The notes under the pieces: model-generated | The model's input: the letters and a program-made list of their open reading frames with translations, nothing else | Told to the model about the DNA's origin: nothing | The model's database searches: none | Part shown: positions 27,608-36,775 of the stretch, in pieces | Numbering within the stretch: the stretch's first letter is position 1 | Layout: each line of letters opens with the position of its first letter | Origin: Vicinamibacterales bacterium | GTDB lineage: Bacteria > Acidobacteriota > Vicinamibacteria > Vicinamibacterales > UBA2999 | Length of the DNA stretch: 64,000 nucleotides | Assembly: GCA_041659285.1 (NCBI GenBank) | Contig: JBAZYO010000004.1 | Location: 62,001 to 126,000 of the forward strand | Direction: 5' to 3' | Translations under genes and position numbers: made by a program

Positions 27608-28075
27608 CTACAGGGCCTGGACTGCCGCCAGCACGTCTTCGGCGTGGCCGTCGACCTTGACGCCGTCCCATCGCCGCACGACCTTGCCGTCGGGCCCGAT
27701 GAGATACGTGGTGCGCGCCACGCCCATGTAGTTGCGGCCGTACATCGACTTCTCCTGCCACACGCCGTACTTCTCCATCACGGCGTGGTCTTCGTCGGCG
27801 AGCAGCGGGAACGTGAGGTCGTACTTCGTCGCGAACCTGGCCTTGCTCTTCGAGTCGAGCACGCTCATGCCGAACACGGCGGCCTTGCTCTTCTTGAACT
27901 TCGGCAGGTTGTCCTGAAAGGCGCACGACTCCTTGGTGCAGCCAGGCGTGTCGTCCTTCGGGTAGAAGTAGATCACCACCGGCTGGCCGGCGTAGTCAGC
28001 CAGGGTGTGGACCTTGCCGGCCTGGTCGGGCAGGGAGAACGCGGGAGCTTTCTTGCCGGGGTCGATGAGTGCCAT
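27608..28075 (-). CDS. bcp: Peroxiredoxin, Bcp/PrxQ type
   Basis: A 155-residue thiol peroxidase of normal length. The motif YPKDDTPGCTKESCAFQDNL carries the peroxidatic Cys and the resolving Cys five residues later, as in Bcp. The fold continues with VFGMSVLDSKSKARFATKYD and FPLLADEDHAVMEKYGVW. It reduces hydrogen peroxide and organic peroxides in the cytoplasm using thioredoxin. It is flanked on both sides by REP-like palindromes and lies between the ATPase-like gene and the GGT fusion on the same strand. Confidence 0.95.
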   Translation of the reverse strand: MALIDPGKKAPAFSLPDQAGKVHTLADYAGQPVVIYFYPKDDTPGCTKESCAFQDNLPKFKKSKAAVFGMSVLDSKSKARFATKYDLTFPLLADEDHAVMEKYGVWQEKSMYGRNYMGVARTTYLIGPDGKVVRRWDGVKVDGHAEDVLAAVQAL

Positions 28076-28096
28076 GGTGTCTCCGCGGGCGGCATG

Positions 28097-28114
28097 GTCC
28101 GGCTGAAGCCGGAC
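28097..28114. repeat. REP-like palindrome GTCCGGCTGAAGCCGGAC
   Basis: Perfect 8-bp arms around a GA centre, in the 75-bp gap between the Bcp start and the GGT-fusion stop. Confidence 0.85.
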
Positions 28115-28150
28115 ACTACATGTCGAAGTCGCCCCTACGTGTTCTGATGC

Positions 28151-31100
28151 CTACTGGGCGGTCGAGGTTGCGCGGCCGTCAAACGGCACGGCGGCGTGGG
28201 CGCGACGCGGCTCCGCGCCGCCCTCCACCTTCTTGTTCGCCACGTCCACGGTGATGGCGGCGGCGTAGCCGTAGCGCACCTCGCCCTTGCGGCCGATGCG
28301 CTGGAAGCGATGGCCGCGGTCGATCAGGTTGTTCAACAGGCTCCGCGGAAAGCGATCCTCGATCTCGATGCGCTCGCCGTTCTCGAGCGGATCCGCCGGG
28401 TCGCGCCCGGGCAGGAAGCGCGGCGACTCGATCGCCGCCTGCGCGCCGAGCTTGCCGTCGATCACGCCGGTGATGATGTTGTAGACCGACACCGGAATCC
28501 AGGCGTTGCCGGCGCAGCCCACCGCCAGGCGGGGCACTTCTTCGCCGTTCGCCTTCTTCTCGAACACCAGCGTCGGCACGCTCGCCGTGCTCGACCGCAT
28601 CAGCGGCACCAGGCTGCCGTAGGCGCCCGCCGTCAGGCGGTTCGATCGCAGATGGTTGTTATAGAGAAAGCCCAAGCCCTTGGACACATAGAAGGTGCCG
28701 CCCCATGTGCTCAGCGTCTGCGTGACCGCGATCATGTTGCCTTCGGCATCCGCCACCGCAAATGACGTCGTCCCGGTGCTGATGCGCGGCGTCGGCGCCG
28801 ATTGCGTGGTCGGCGCCTCGTCGGGCGGCTGCCGCTCGTAGCGCGACGCCTTGTTCGCGTCGATCTTCGCAAACAGCTTCCTGGCGTGCTCCGCGGTCAG
28901 GTGTTCCTCGAACTCCACCGGCCAGCGTTCGGGATCCGCCACGCGGCGCAGCGGATCGCGCACCTTCCACGATTCCACGAGGTAGTGCAGGTAGTCGGGA
29001 TCCGTGGAGGCGCGGGCGCCCGGCGCCGGCACGTAGTTCTCGAGCACGTGCAGCGACTCGAACAACTGGATGCCGGTAGACACCGGCGGGCCGCCGGCAT
29101 AGAGCGTGTGGCCGCGATAGCTGCCCATCACCGGCACGCGCTCGATGGCCCGGTACTGCGCCATGTCGGCAAAGGTCAGGATGCCGCCGTTCTCTTCCAT
29201 GTCGGCGGCGATCTTCTTCGCGATCTCGCCGCGGTAGAAGGCGTCGGCGCCGCCCTTCTGGATGGCGCGCAGCGTGTTGGCGTAGTCCTTGTTGAAGAAC
29301 CGCTCGCCCGGCTTCGGCACCTTGCCGCCGGGCAGGTAGATCTTCGCGGCCTCGGGCCACTTCTCGAGGAAGCGGCGGCCCTCGGCAATGCTCGACGGCA
29401 GGCCTTCATCGAGGACGAAGCCCTCGTCCGCCAGCGCGATGGCCGGCGCCACCAGGTCTTCCCACTTCACCTTGCCGCTGCCGTAGGTGCGATAGGCGTA
29501 GTCGAGGCCGGCGACAATGCCGGGGATGTTCGCCGCGGCCGGACCGTCGGCGACAATGCGGCCGTCCTGCATCAGCCGCGGATTGTCGGCGGTGGCGCCG
29601 ATCGGCGTCATGTCCTTGTATTCGATGACGGTCGGCTTCTTCATGCCCTTGAGGTAGAGCACGGCCGAACCGTCGCCGCCCACGCCCGAGGCTTCGGGCT
29701 CGACCACACCGAGCGCGAACGACACGGCGATCATCGCGTCCACGACGTTGCCGCCCTTCTCGAAGGCGAGCCGCCCGGCCGCCGACGCCAGCGGATGTCC
29801 CGACACGACGACCGCGCCGTTGGAGGTGATGACCGGCTTGATCAGCGGCTGCGCGGCCACCATCTCGTCGATCACCGACTCGAGGTCACCCTCGGTCTTC
29901 GCGGCGGTCGCGCGCGGGCGGAACTGGTCCTTCAGGCTCGCCCACTTCTCCGCCGGCACCGGCGCCGAGTAGTAGAGCGTGCGGAGCGTGTTCCAGACGC
30001 GATCGAACATCGCGGCGAAGGCCGCCGGCGAGGGCGCCATCTCCGCGGTGACGCCGCCACCGTCTTCATGCACGGGCAGCGGCGCGGCCACGCGCCACAA
30101 CTGGAACGCGGCGTTCAACGCGAACAGCGGCGGCGCCTCGACGTCGCTGCGAAGCGGGTTGCCGTTGTAGACCGGCTGCGGATCGGGCAGGCCCGAGACG
30201 AGCAGTGTCTTGCCGTCGGGCGACCACGCCGGCGCGCCGCCCTTGCGCGACACCAACTGCGGCTGCGCGGCGGGCTTCGGACGCGGCAGTGGATCCTCGG
30301 CCCCCTCGGGGCGCGGCGGCTCGACGGCGGCGACCCACACCGAGCCGATGCCGTCGCGCACGGCATAGAACGCCATGCGCACGTTGTCGGGCGCCCACGA
30401 CGGGTAGGCCTCGTTGCCGCGGACGCGCGCGATGCGGAACGATCGCAGCGCCCGTCCGTCGACACCGACGCTGGGAATGGACGAGGTCACCGGCTTGGCC
30501 GGGCGCGAGCCGAGCGGCGTGGGCCTGGCCACCGCGGCGGGCGGCACCGCCATCCACCACAGGTCGAGGTCGTCTTCGGACTCCCGCTCTGAGATGAAGG
30601 CGACCTTCGACCCGTCCGGCGAGACGCGCGGATAGGTCTCGCTGTCCGCCGTTTCGGTGAGCGCCAGCGGCGCCTGCCAACTGTCGGACTGTTGGACCGG
30701 ACGCACCACGAACAGGTCCCATTGCAGACTGGGATCCGCGGCGCGGCCCGCCGGGCGCGCATCCCGATGCGCGAACACGAGCCGGCCATCCGCCGTCCAC
30801 GACGGCCACCGCTCGTCGCCGGGCAGCGTGGTGACGGCGACGGGCGCGCCAACGGCCACGCCGTTCTTGAGCGCGACCACCAGGACGTCGAAGCCATCGC
30901 CGCGATCGGCGGCATACGCCAGGCGGCGGCCGTCCGGCGACCACGCCGGCTCGCGCTCAATCGCGCTGCCATCCCCGGCGGTGACCGCTTTCCCCTGCCG
31001 GCCTTCCGGCGTCATGGTCCAGATGCGATCGAGGTACGACACCGCGATGCGCTTGCCGTCGGGCGCCCACGCCGGCTCCTGGACGCCGACGGGCGCCTGC

Positions 31101-31159
31101 GCGCCACCGGCGGATTGAAGGGCGAGGAGGATGGCGGCGAGCAGCAGCGTACGTGTCAT
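28151..31159 (-). CDS. TolB-like beta-propeller fused to gamma-glutamyltransferase
   Basis: A 1,002-residue exported protein. After a signal peptide (LLLAAILLALQSAGGAQ), residues about 25-370 form a WD40-like/TolB propeller with repeated AWSPDGRRLAYAADRG and PRVSPDGSKVAFIS blocks. From about 440 a full gamma-glutamyltransferase follows: AVVVSGHPLASAAGRLAFEK, then ASGVGGDGSAVLYL. The autoprocessing Thr is in RISTGTTSFAVADAEGNMIA, and QTLSTWGGTF follows. GGT cleaves the gamma-glutamyl bond of glutathione and related peptides in the periplasm. Ordinary GGT is about 560-580 residues, so the propeller is an added module, perhaps for binding cell wall or partner. Its ATG overlaps the transketolase stop (ATGA), indicating translational coupling. 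Confidence 0.9.
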   Translation of the reverse strand: MTRTLLLAAILLALQSAGGAQAPVGVQEPAWAPDGKRIAVSYLDRIWTMTPEGRQGKAVTAGDGSAIEREPAWSPDGRRLAYAADRGDGFDVLVVALKNGVAVGAPVAVTTLPGDERWPSWTADGRLVFAHRDARPAGRAADPSLQWDLFVVRPVQQSDSWQAPLALTETADSETYPRVSPDGSKVAFISERESEDDLDLWWMAVPPAAVARPTPLGSRPAKPVTSSIPSVGVDGRALRSFRIARVRGNEAYPSWAPDNVRMAFYAVRDGIGSVWVAAVEPPRPEGAEDPLPRPKPAAQPQLVSRKGGAPAWSPDGKTLLVSGLPDPQPVYNGNPLRSDVEAPPLFALNAAFQLWRVAAPLPVHEDGGGVTAEMAPSPAAFAAMFDRVWNTLRTLYYSAPVPAEKWASLKDQFRPRATAAKTEGDLESVIDEMVAAQPLIKPVITSNGAVVVSGHPLASAAGRLAFEKGGNVVDAMIAVSFALGVVEPEASGVGGDGSAVLYLKGMKKPTVIEYKDMTPIGATADNPRLMQDGRIVADGPAAANIPGIVAGLDYAYRTYGSGKVKWEDLVAPAIALADEGFVLDEGLPSSIAEGRRFLEKWPEAAKIYLPGGKVPKPGERFFNKDYANTLRAIQKGGADAFYRGEIAKKIAADMEENGGILTFADMAQYRAIERVPVMGSYRGHTLYAGGPPVSTGIQLFESLHVLENYVPAPGARASTDPDYLHYLVESWKVRDPLRRVADPERWPVEFEEHLTAEHARKLFAKIDANKASRYERQPPDEAPTTQSAPTPRISTGTTSFAVADAEGNMIAVTQTLSTWGGTFYVSKGLGFLYNNHLRSNRLTAGAYGSLVPLMRSSTASVPTLVFEKKANGEEVPRLAVGCAGNAWIPVSVYNIITGVIDGKLGAQAAIESPRFLPGRDPADPLENGERIEIEDRFPRSLLNNLIDRGHRFQRIGRKGEVRYGYAAAITVDVANKKVEGGAEPRRAHAAVPFDGRATSTAQ

Positions 31160-32997
31160 TTGTTCAATACGGCGTTCACGATGTGACGGGCCGAGATGCC
31201 GAACTTGTCCACGAGCTCGTCGGGCTTGCCGCTGCGTGGGATCTCCGGCACGGCCAGGCGCGTGACGGTGAGGCCGGCGGGCGCGACGGCCCGGGCCACG
31301 GCGTCGCCGAGTCCACCCGAGATGTAGTGATCCTCGACCGTGATCAGGCGGCCGGTTTGCCTGCCCGCCTCAATCAACGATGCCGCGTCGATCGGCTGCA
31401 CGGAATAGAGGTCGATCACGCGAATCGAGATCCCCTTCGCCTTCAACTCGTCGTGGGCCTTGAGGGCCTCGAACAGCGTGACGCCGGCGCCGATCACCGT
31501 CGCCGTGTCGGTGGCGCCCTGGCGCACGACCTTGAGGCCGCCGATCGGGAATTCCTCGCTGTTGTCGTAGATGACGGGCGTCTTGGGACGCGAGGTGCGG
31601 ATATAGACCGGACCGTAGTGGGCAGCGGCCTCGCCGATCAGCTTTTCCATGCACACCGCGTCGCTCGGGTAGAGCGCCACGAAGTTCGGCTGCGCCGTGG
31701 TCATGGCGAAGTCTTCGAGCGCCATCTGCGACGGCCCGTCCTCGCCAATCGAGACGCCGGCGTGCGAGCCGGCCAGCTTGATGTTGTTGCCGCCGACGGC
31801 GGCCATGCGGATGAAGTCGGCGGCGCGGGTCAGGAACGCGGCGAAGGTCGACGGGAACGGGATGGCGCCGCGCGCGGCAAGCCCCATGGCGGCCCCGACC
31901 ATCACCTGCTCGGCAATGAAGAACTGGTAGAAGCGCTCGGGATGCGCCGCCTCGAACTTGTCGCTGAAGGTGGAGTTCTTGACGTCGGCGTCGAGCGCGA
32001 CGACGCGGGAATCCACGGCGCCGAGCTTGGCGATGCCGGTGCCGTAGGCCTCACGCGTGGCGACCAGGTCGCCGAGCTTGAACTGGGGCGGCGCCATCTT
32101 GCCGGGCGCCGGCTCCGGCCGGGCGGCGGGCGGCGCGGCAATCTGCAGGGGCGATCCGGTCTCGGGCACCATCTGGGCCTCGAGCTCGGCGAACGCCTTC
32201 TGCATCTGTTCCTGGCTGAGCGCCTTGCCGTGCCAGTTGGGGAGACCTTCGGTGAACGACACGCCCTTGCCCTTCAGCGTGCGGGCCAGGATCACGGTGG
32301 GCCGGCCCTTGGTCGAGCGGGCTTCCTTCAGCGCGGCCAGCACCTGCGTCAGGTCGTGGCCATCGATCGCGATCGCATGCCAGCCGAACGCGTTCCAGCG
32401 CGCGCGATAGGTTTCCATGTCGTGCTCGAGCTCGGTGCCACGGCTCTGGCCGAGCGCGTTGATGTCGATGATCCCGCACAGCGAGTCGAGCTTGTGGAAG
32501 TGCGCGGAGGCGGCGGCTTCCCACACGGCGCCTTCGGCGGTCTCGCCGTCGCCCATCAGCACGTAGGTCCGGTAGGGGGAGCCGATGCGGCGGGCGTTCA
32601 GCGCGCAGCCGACGCCGGCGCCCAGGCCCTGGCCGAGCGACCCGGTCGCCACGTCCACGAACGGCAGGCGCGGCGTGGGGTGGCCTTCGAGGTTCGAGGT
32701 GAACAGCCGCAGGTCGGTCAGCCGCTCGCGCGGAATGAAGCCGGCTTCGGCCCACATCGCGTAGAGGAGCGGCGCGGCGTGGCCCTTTGACATGATCAGG
32801 CGATCGGCCTCGGGATGCTGCGGGTTCTTCGGGTCGAAGCGCATGTCGGCGAAGAACAACGCCGCCATCAGCTCCGCCGACGACATGCAGGTGGTGGGAT
32901 GCCCGCTGGCCGACGCCGTGGTCGCTCGAATCGACTCGATGCGAAGACGGGTGGCAATGTTTTTCAGCGACGAGAGCAGCGAAGCATCAACCTGCAA
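31156..32997 (-). CDS. tkt: Transketolase
   Basis: About 613 residues. The thiamine-diphosphate part has IMSKGHAAPLLYAMWAEAGF, ATGSLGQGLGAGVG and the GDGETAEGAVWEA motif. The pyrimidine part has DADVKNSTFSDKFEAAHPER, FFIAEQVMVGAAMGLA and GSHAGVSIGEDGPSQMALED. The C-terminal domain is complete. It moves two-carbon units between sugar phosphates in the pentose-phosphate pathway. I place the start at TTG 32997 because TGGAGG (33010-33005) lies seven bases upstream and homology begins at once (VDASLLSSLKNIATRLRIES); upstream in-frame sequence is not protein-like. The length is somewhat below the usual 650-670. It is the first gene of an operon with the GGT fusion. Confidence 0.93.
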   Translation of the reverse strand: MQVDASLLSSLKNIATRLRIESIRATTASASGHPTTCMSSAELMAALFFADMRFDPKNPQHPEADRLIMSKGHAAPLLYAMWAEAGFIPRERLTDLRLFTSNLEGHPTPRLPFVDVATGSLGQGLGAGVGCALNARRIGSPYRTYVLMGDGETAEGAVWEAAASAHFHKLDSLCGIIDINALGQSRGTELEHDMETYRARWNAFGWHAIAIDGHDLTQVLAALKEARSTKGRPTVILARTLKGKGVSFTEGLPNWHGKALSQEQMQKAFAELEAQMVPETGSPLQIAAPPAARPEPAPGKMAPPQFKLGDLVATREAYGTGIAKLGAVDSRVVALDADVKNSTFSDKFEAAHPERFYQFFIAEQVMVGAAMGLAARGAIPFPSTFAAFLTRAADFIRMAAVGGNNIKLAGSHAGVSIGEDGPSQMALEDFAMTTAQPNFVALYPSDAVCMEKLIGEAAAHYGPVYIRTSRPKTPVIYDNSEEFPIGGLKVVRQGATDTATVIGAGVTLFEALKAHDELKAKGISIRVIDLYSVQPIDAASLIEAGRQTGRLITVEDHYISGGLGDAVARAVAPAGLTVTRLAVPEIPRSGKPDELVDKFGISARHIVNAVLNK

Positions 32998-33054
32998 CAG
33001 AAAACCTCCAAAGGGAAAGGGGAAGACGAGAAAGTTTATCAGTAAAATGGGGGG

Positions 33055-33543
33055 ATGGTCCTCTTCCGCTACCTCTACATCCTGGCCCTCGTGTTGTGGC
33101 TGGGCGGAACGATGGTGGCGGGCGGCGTCGTCGCGCCGTCGATTTTCCACGTGCTGGAAACATGGAACCCGGTCGAGGGCCGCGTGCTGGGCGGGCAGGT
33201 GTTCGGCGAAGTGTTGCAGCGGCTCTATCTGGTGGCCTACGCGATGAGCGCGGTGATGTTCGTATCGCTGTCACTGCACCGCCTGCTGGGGGCGCGGCCC
33301 GTCAAGTACGGCATCCGCATCTCGATTCTGGCCGTCATGCTGGCGCTGACGCTGGGCGCGGATTACTACGTGGGCCCGCGGATTACGACGCTTCAGGCCC
33401 AAATCTCGGGTCCGGTGTCGGCGTTGCCGGCGGGCGACCCGGTCCGCGGGGAGTTCAACCGGCTCCACGGCCTTGCCAACATCCTGCTGAGCCTGTCGGC
33501 GGTCGGCGGGCTCGCCCTCCTTTTCTGGGAAGCTCGCGAATGA
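33055..33543 (+). CDS. DUF4149-type four-helix membrane protein
   Basis: A 162-residue protein with four membrane helices (LYILALVLWLGGTMVAGGVV, YLVAYAMSAVMFVSLSLHRL, ISILAVMLALTLGADYYVG, ILLSLSAVGGLALLF). The pattern RYLYILALVLWLGGTxxxG and the FNRLHG block before the last helix match the DUF4149 family, whose role is unknown. Start ATG 33055. It shares a 57-bp divergent gap with transketolase and overlaps the isocitrate dehydrogenase start by four bases (ATGA). Confidence 0.85.
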   Translation: MVLFRYLYILALVLWLGGTMVAGGVVAPSIFHVLETWNPVEGRVLGGQVFGEVLQRLYLVAYAMSAVMFVSLSLHRLLGARPVKYGIRISILAVMLALTLGADYYVGPRITTLQAQISGPVSALPAGDPVRGEFNRLHGLANILLSLSAVGGLALLFWEARE

Positions 33544-34538
33544 TCATCACGCTCATCCCCGGCGACGGCATCGGTCCTGAAGTCACGCGCGCGGTGGTCC
33601 GCGTCCTGGCCGCATCGGGGTTCTCTCCGGAATGGGAGACCTTTTCCGCCGGGGCGGCGGCAGTCGAGGAGCACGGCACCACGCTGCCGCAGGCGCTGCT
33701 CGACTCCATCACCCGCAACAAGATCGCGCTGAAGGGCCCGATTACCACGCCGGTCGGCAAGGGCTTCACCAGCGTGAACGTGGGGCTGCGCAAGGCGCTC
33801 GACCTCTACGCCAACCTGCGGCCGGTCTGGAACCTGCCGTCGGTGCCGTCACGCTACCAGAACGTCGATCTCGTGATCGTCCGCGAGAACACCGAAGACC
33901 TGTATGCCGGGCTCGAACACGTCGTGGTGCCCGGCGTCGTGGAGAGCATCAAAATCATCACGGAAGTGGCGTCCACGCGCATCGCCGAGTTCGCGTTCCA
34001 GCAGGCCCGCCGCCGCGGCCGCAAGCTGGTGACCGCCGTGCACAAGGCCAACATCATGAAGCTCAGCGACGGGTTGTTCCTCGACTGCGCCCGCACCGTC
34101 GCCGCGCGCTACCCCGACATCCAGTTCGACGACCGCATCGTCGACGCCGCGTGCATGCACCTGGTGATGCATCCGGAACGGCTGGACGTGCTGCTGCTGC
34201 CGAACCTGTACGGCGACATCGTGTCGGACCTGTGCGCCGGCCTGGTCGGCGGGCTTGGTGTGGTCCCGGCTGCCAACCTCGGCTTCAACGGCGTGGGCGT
34301 GTTCGAAGCGGTCCACGGCAGCGCCCCGGACATCGCCGGCAAGGATATCGCCAACCCGACGGCGTTGTTGCTGTCAGCCGTGCTGATGCTCCAGCACCTT
34401 CAGGAAGACGCCAAGGCCGACGCGATCATGGTCGCGCTGAAGAAAGTGCTCGCCAGCGGTCACGTCACCCCTGATTTGGGAGGCAGCGCCTCGACGACGT
34501 CCTTTGCCGATGCGATCGTGCAAGAGCTATCATCTTAA
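33540..34538 (+). CDS. NAD-dependent isocitrate/isopropylmalate-type dehydrogenase
   Basis: A 332-residue protein. It opens MIITLIPGDGIGPEVTRAVV. It contains NVGLRKALDLYANLRPVWNL and IVRENTEDLYAGLEH, where Asn-Thr-Glu-Asp marks isocitrate rather than isopropylmalate dehydrogenase. It also has HKANIMKLSDGLFL, the metal-binding YGDIVSDLCAGLVG and HGSAPDIAGKDIANPTALLL. The short form and lack of NADP-type insertions suggest NAD specificity (IDH3-like), converting isocitrate to 2-oxoglutarate in the TCA cycle. Start codon ATG 33540 overlaps the DUF4149 stop. Homoisocitrate or tartrate dehydrogenase activity cannot be excluded. Confidence 0.92.
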   Translation: MIITLIPGDGIGPEVTRAVVRVLAASGFSPEWETFSAGAAAVEEHGTTLPQALLDSITRNKIALKGPITTPVGKGFTSVNVGLRKALDLYANLRPVWNLPSVPSRYQNVDLVIVRENTEDLYAGLEHVVVPGVVESIKIITEVASTRIAEFAFQQARRRGRKLVTAVHKANIMKLSDGLFLDCARTVAARYPDIQFDDRIVDAACMHLVMHPERLDVLLLPNLYGDIVSDLCAGLVGGLGVVPAANLGFNGVGVFEAVHGSAPDIAGKDIANPTALLLSAVLMLQHLQEDAKADAIMVALKKVLASGHVTPDLGGSASTTSFADAIVQELSS

Positions 34539-34572
34539 TGACGGATAAGTTGCGAGCCCCGAGGCCGCTCCG

Positions 34573-35742
34573 ATGTCGCGGCCGTTTGGCCGGGACGAAT
34601 CCACCGAGATAAGAACCGTGGCCACTGACACCATCGTCCAAGCCGTTCTCGCGCGTGAAGACGTGACGCGTTTCCTGGAAGGCAGCCATGGCCTGACCAG
34701 CGCCGACGCCCGCACGCGGGTCATGGGCTACCTGGACGAGCTGCAGACGACGCAGCGCTATGAGTTGTACCGGGCGCTCGAGTATCCGCTCTACCCCATT
34801 CTGCGGAAGATCGAGCGAATCAGCGAGCAGCAGCATTTCGCCATCGACGCGGCGGCCCAGGGCCGGGTCGCGTACGCGTCGAACCACCGCAGCCACATCG
34901 ACTACCTGGTGGAACCGCTGGCGCTCGACGACGCCGGGATTCGTCCGCCGATTATCGCCGCGGGCATCAACCTGTTCGGCGGACCGCTGGGCCTGATCCA
35001 CAAGCACGTGACCGGGGCGCTGCCGATCCGCCGCAACATGAAGGATCCGGCCTACCTGATTACGCTCAAGGCCTACGTCAGCGAGCTACTGCACAAGCAC
35101 GACCTGTTCTTCTATCCGGAGGGCGGCCGCAGCTACAGCGGCGAGCTCAAGGCGATGAAGACCGGGCTGTTCAGCGCCTGCATCGATGCCGGCGTGCCGG
35201 GCATGCAGCTGGTGCCGGTGGCCGTGGCCTACGACCTCGTGCTCGAGGATCACGTGATCGCGAAGCAACGCGTCAAGGGCCGCCAGAAGGCCTTCAGCCG
35301 CGAGGTGGCCGAACTGGTCCGCTACGCGGTGGGCTACCACAGCCGGTCGTTCGTCACGTTTGGCCGTCCCATTCCGCTGGACGGCATCGACGGCGAATCG
35401 CGCAAGGCGGTGATGGACCTGGCCCGCCACGTGCGCGGCGAGATCGGGCTGCTCGCCAAGGTGCTGCCGACGGCGGTGCTGGCGGCGGCGATGCGGCCGT
35501 CGGTGACGCGCGCCGACCTCAGCGACCGGATTGCCGCCATTCTCGACACGCTGCGCGCCGTGGGCGCCAACCTCGGCGTGACTTCGGCGGAAGAAGTGCT
35601 GGCGCTCGCCACCGGGCCCCTCGAAACCCGCAATATCATCGCAATAGAGGCCGGCCGCTACCGGGTCCGCGAGCGCCACGTGCTCCGTTATTACGCGCGC
35701 TCGATCGCGCACTTGCTGACGCCGCCCGGTTCCACCCATTAA
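34573..35742 (+). CDS. Glycerophospholipid acyltransferase (PlsB/PlsC superfamily)
   Basis: A 389-residue protein. Acyltransferase motif I is ASNHRSHIDYLVEP (NHx4D) at about residues 96-110; motif III is LFFYPEGGRSYSGELKAMKT. Block II lies at PIIAAGINLFGGPLGLIHKH, and block IV at MQLVPVAVAYDLV. The spacing is closer to glycerol-3-phosphate acyltransferase PlsB than to short PlsC proteins, though PlsB is about 800 residues. It should acylate a glycerol phosphate intermediate at the membrane. Start ATG 34573; GTG 34618 is possible. It lies 34 bp after the isocitrate dehydrogenase gene and 15 bp before proline dehydrogenase. Confidence 0.85.
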   Translation: MSRPFGRDESTEIRTVATDTIVQAVLAREDVTRFLEGSHGLTSADARTRVMGYLDELQTTQRYELYRALEYPLYPILRKIERISEQQHFAIDAAAQGRVAYASNHRSHIDYLVEPLALDDAGIRPPIIAAGINLFGGPLGLIHKHVTGALPIRRNMKDPAYLITLKAYVSELLHKHDLFFYPEGGRSYSGELKAMKTGLFSACIDAGVPGMQLVPVAVAYDLVLEDHVIAKQRVKGRQKAFSREVAELVRYAVGYHSRSFVTFGRPIPLDGIDGESRKAVMDLARHVRGEIGLLAKVLPTAVLAAAMRPSVTRADLSDRIAAILDTLRAVGANLGVTSAEEVLALATGPLETRNIIAIEAGRYRVRERHVLRYYARSIAHLLTPPGSTH

Positions 35743-35757
35743 GGCCCGTCCCAACTG

Positions 35758-36702
35758 ATGCTCGACGTCACCTCGAAGGCCCTGTTCCACGGCCTCGCGC
35801 AAGTTCCCACTCTGCAGCGGTTCGCCTCCAAGTACGGCATGGGCAGCAGCCACCGCGGCGGCTTCGCCCGCCGCTTCATTGCCGGCGAGACGATCGACGA
35901 AGCCATCGCGGCGGTGGCGGACCTGCCCGGCAAGGGCCTGCAGCTGACGCTCGACTACCTGGGCGAAAGCGTGGCGAGCGCCCAGGCCGCGGCGGCGGCC
36001 GCCGCCGACTACGCCGCGACCATCGAGAAGATCGTCGCCTCCGGCATCGAACGGAACATCTCGCTCAAGCTGACGCAACTGGGGCTCGACGTCGATCGCG
36101 CGACCGCGGTGGACAACATGCGGCGCATCCTCGAGACGGCCGACGCGCACGGGTTTTTCGTGCGCATCGACATGGAGAACTCGCCGTATACCGAGGCGAC
36201 GCTGGGGATCCTCGAGACGCTGCGCCAGCAGGGCCACACCAACATCGGCACCGTGATCCAGACCTGCCTGAAGCGGTCGGAGGCCGACATTCGCCGCCTC
36301 AACGGCCTGGGTGTGCGGGTGCGGCTGGTGAAGGGCGCCTACAAGGAACCGAAGACGGTCGCCTACCAGAAGAAAAGCGAAGTGGACGCCGCGTTCGTGG
36401 ACCTGATGCGGCTGTTGCTGGACGAAGGCACCTACCCCGCCTTCGCGACGCATGACCCGGTCATGATCGAGACGACCAAGGCGTATGCGACGAGCAAGGG
36501 CCACGCGAAGGACCGCTTCGAGTTCCAGATGCTCTACGGCATTCGCCGCGACCTGCAGTCGGCGCTGGTGGCCGAGGGCTACCGCGTGCGCGTCTACGTG
36601 CCCTTCGGCAAGCAGTGGTATCCGTACTTCATGCGGCGGCTCGGTGAGCGGCCGGCCAACGTGGCGTTCGTGCTGAAGGGGATCTTCAGCGACCGCGGCT
36701 AA
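35758..36702 (+). CDS. Proline dehydrogenase
   Basis: A 314-residue single-domain PRODH barrel. Motifs include ISLKLTQLGLDVDRATAVDN, FFVRIDMENSPYTEATLGIL, GTVIQTCLKRSEADIRRLN, VRLVKGAYKEPKTVAYQKKS, YPAFATHDPVMIETTK and MLYGIRRDLQ. The C-terminal YVPFGKQWYPYFMRRLGERP supplies substrate-binding Tyr and Arg residues. It oxidises proline to pyrroline-5-carboxylate with FAD and feeds electrons to the respiratory chain. The P5C dehydrogenase partner is not in this window. It is the last gene of the run that begins at 33055. Confidence 0.95.
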   Translation: MLDVTSKALFHGLAQVPTLQRFASKYGMGSSHRGGFARRFIAGETIDEAIAAVADLPGKGLQLTLDYLGESVASAQAAAAAAADYAATIEKIVASGIERNISLKLTQLGLDVDRATAVDNMRRILETADAHGFFVRIDMENSPYTEATLGILETLRQQGHTNIGTVIQTCLKRSEADIRRLNGLGVRVRLVKGAYKEPKTVAYQKKSEVDAAFVDLMRLLLDEGTYPAFATHDPVMIETTKAYATSKGHAKDRFEFQMLYGIRRDLQSALVAEGYRVRVYVPFGKQWYPYFMRRLGERPANVAFVLKGIFSDRG

Positions 36703-36710
36703 GCCGCAGA

Positions 36711-36750
36711 TTACGACCAGGCCGCAGATGACGCAGATTACGCAGAGAAC
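36711..36750. repeat. CGCAGAT(T/G)ACGCAG simple repeat
   Basis: Three degenerate copies of CGCAGATTACG follow the proline dehydrogenase stop. A related stretch (CCGCAGATGGCACAGATTAC) is read in frame inside the acyl-CoA ligase at about 49370-49390. Confidence 0.5.
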
Positions 36751-36775
36751 TCAATTCAAGAATTGACGGTGCAGC

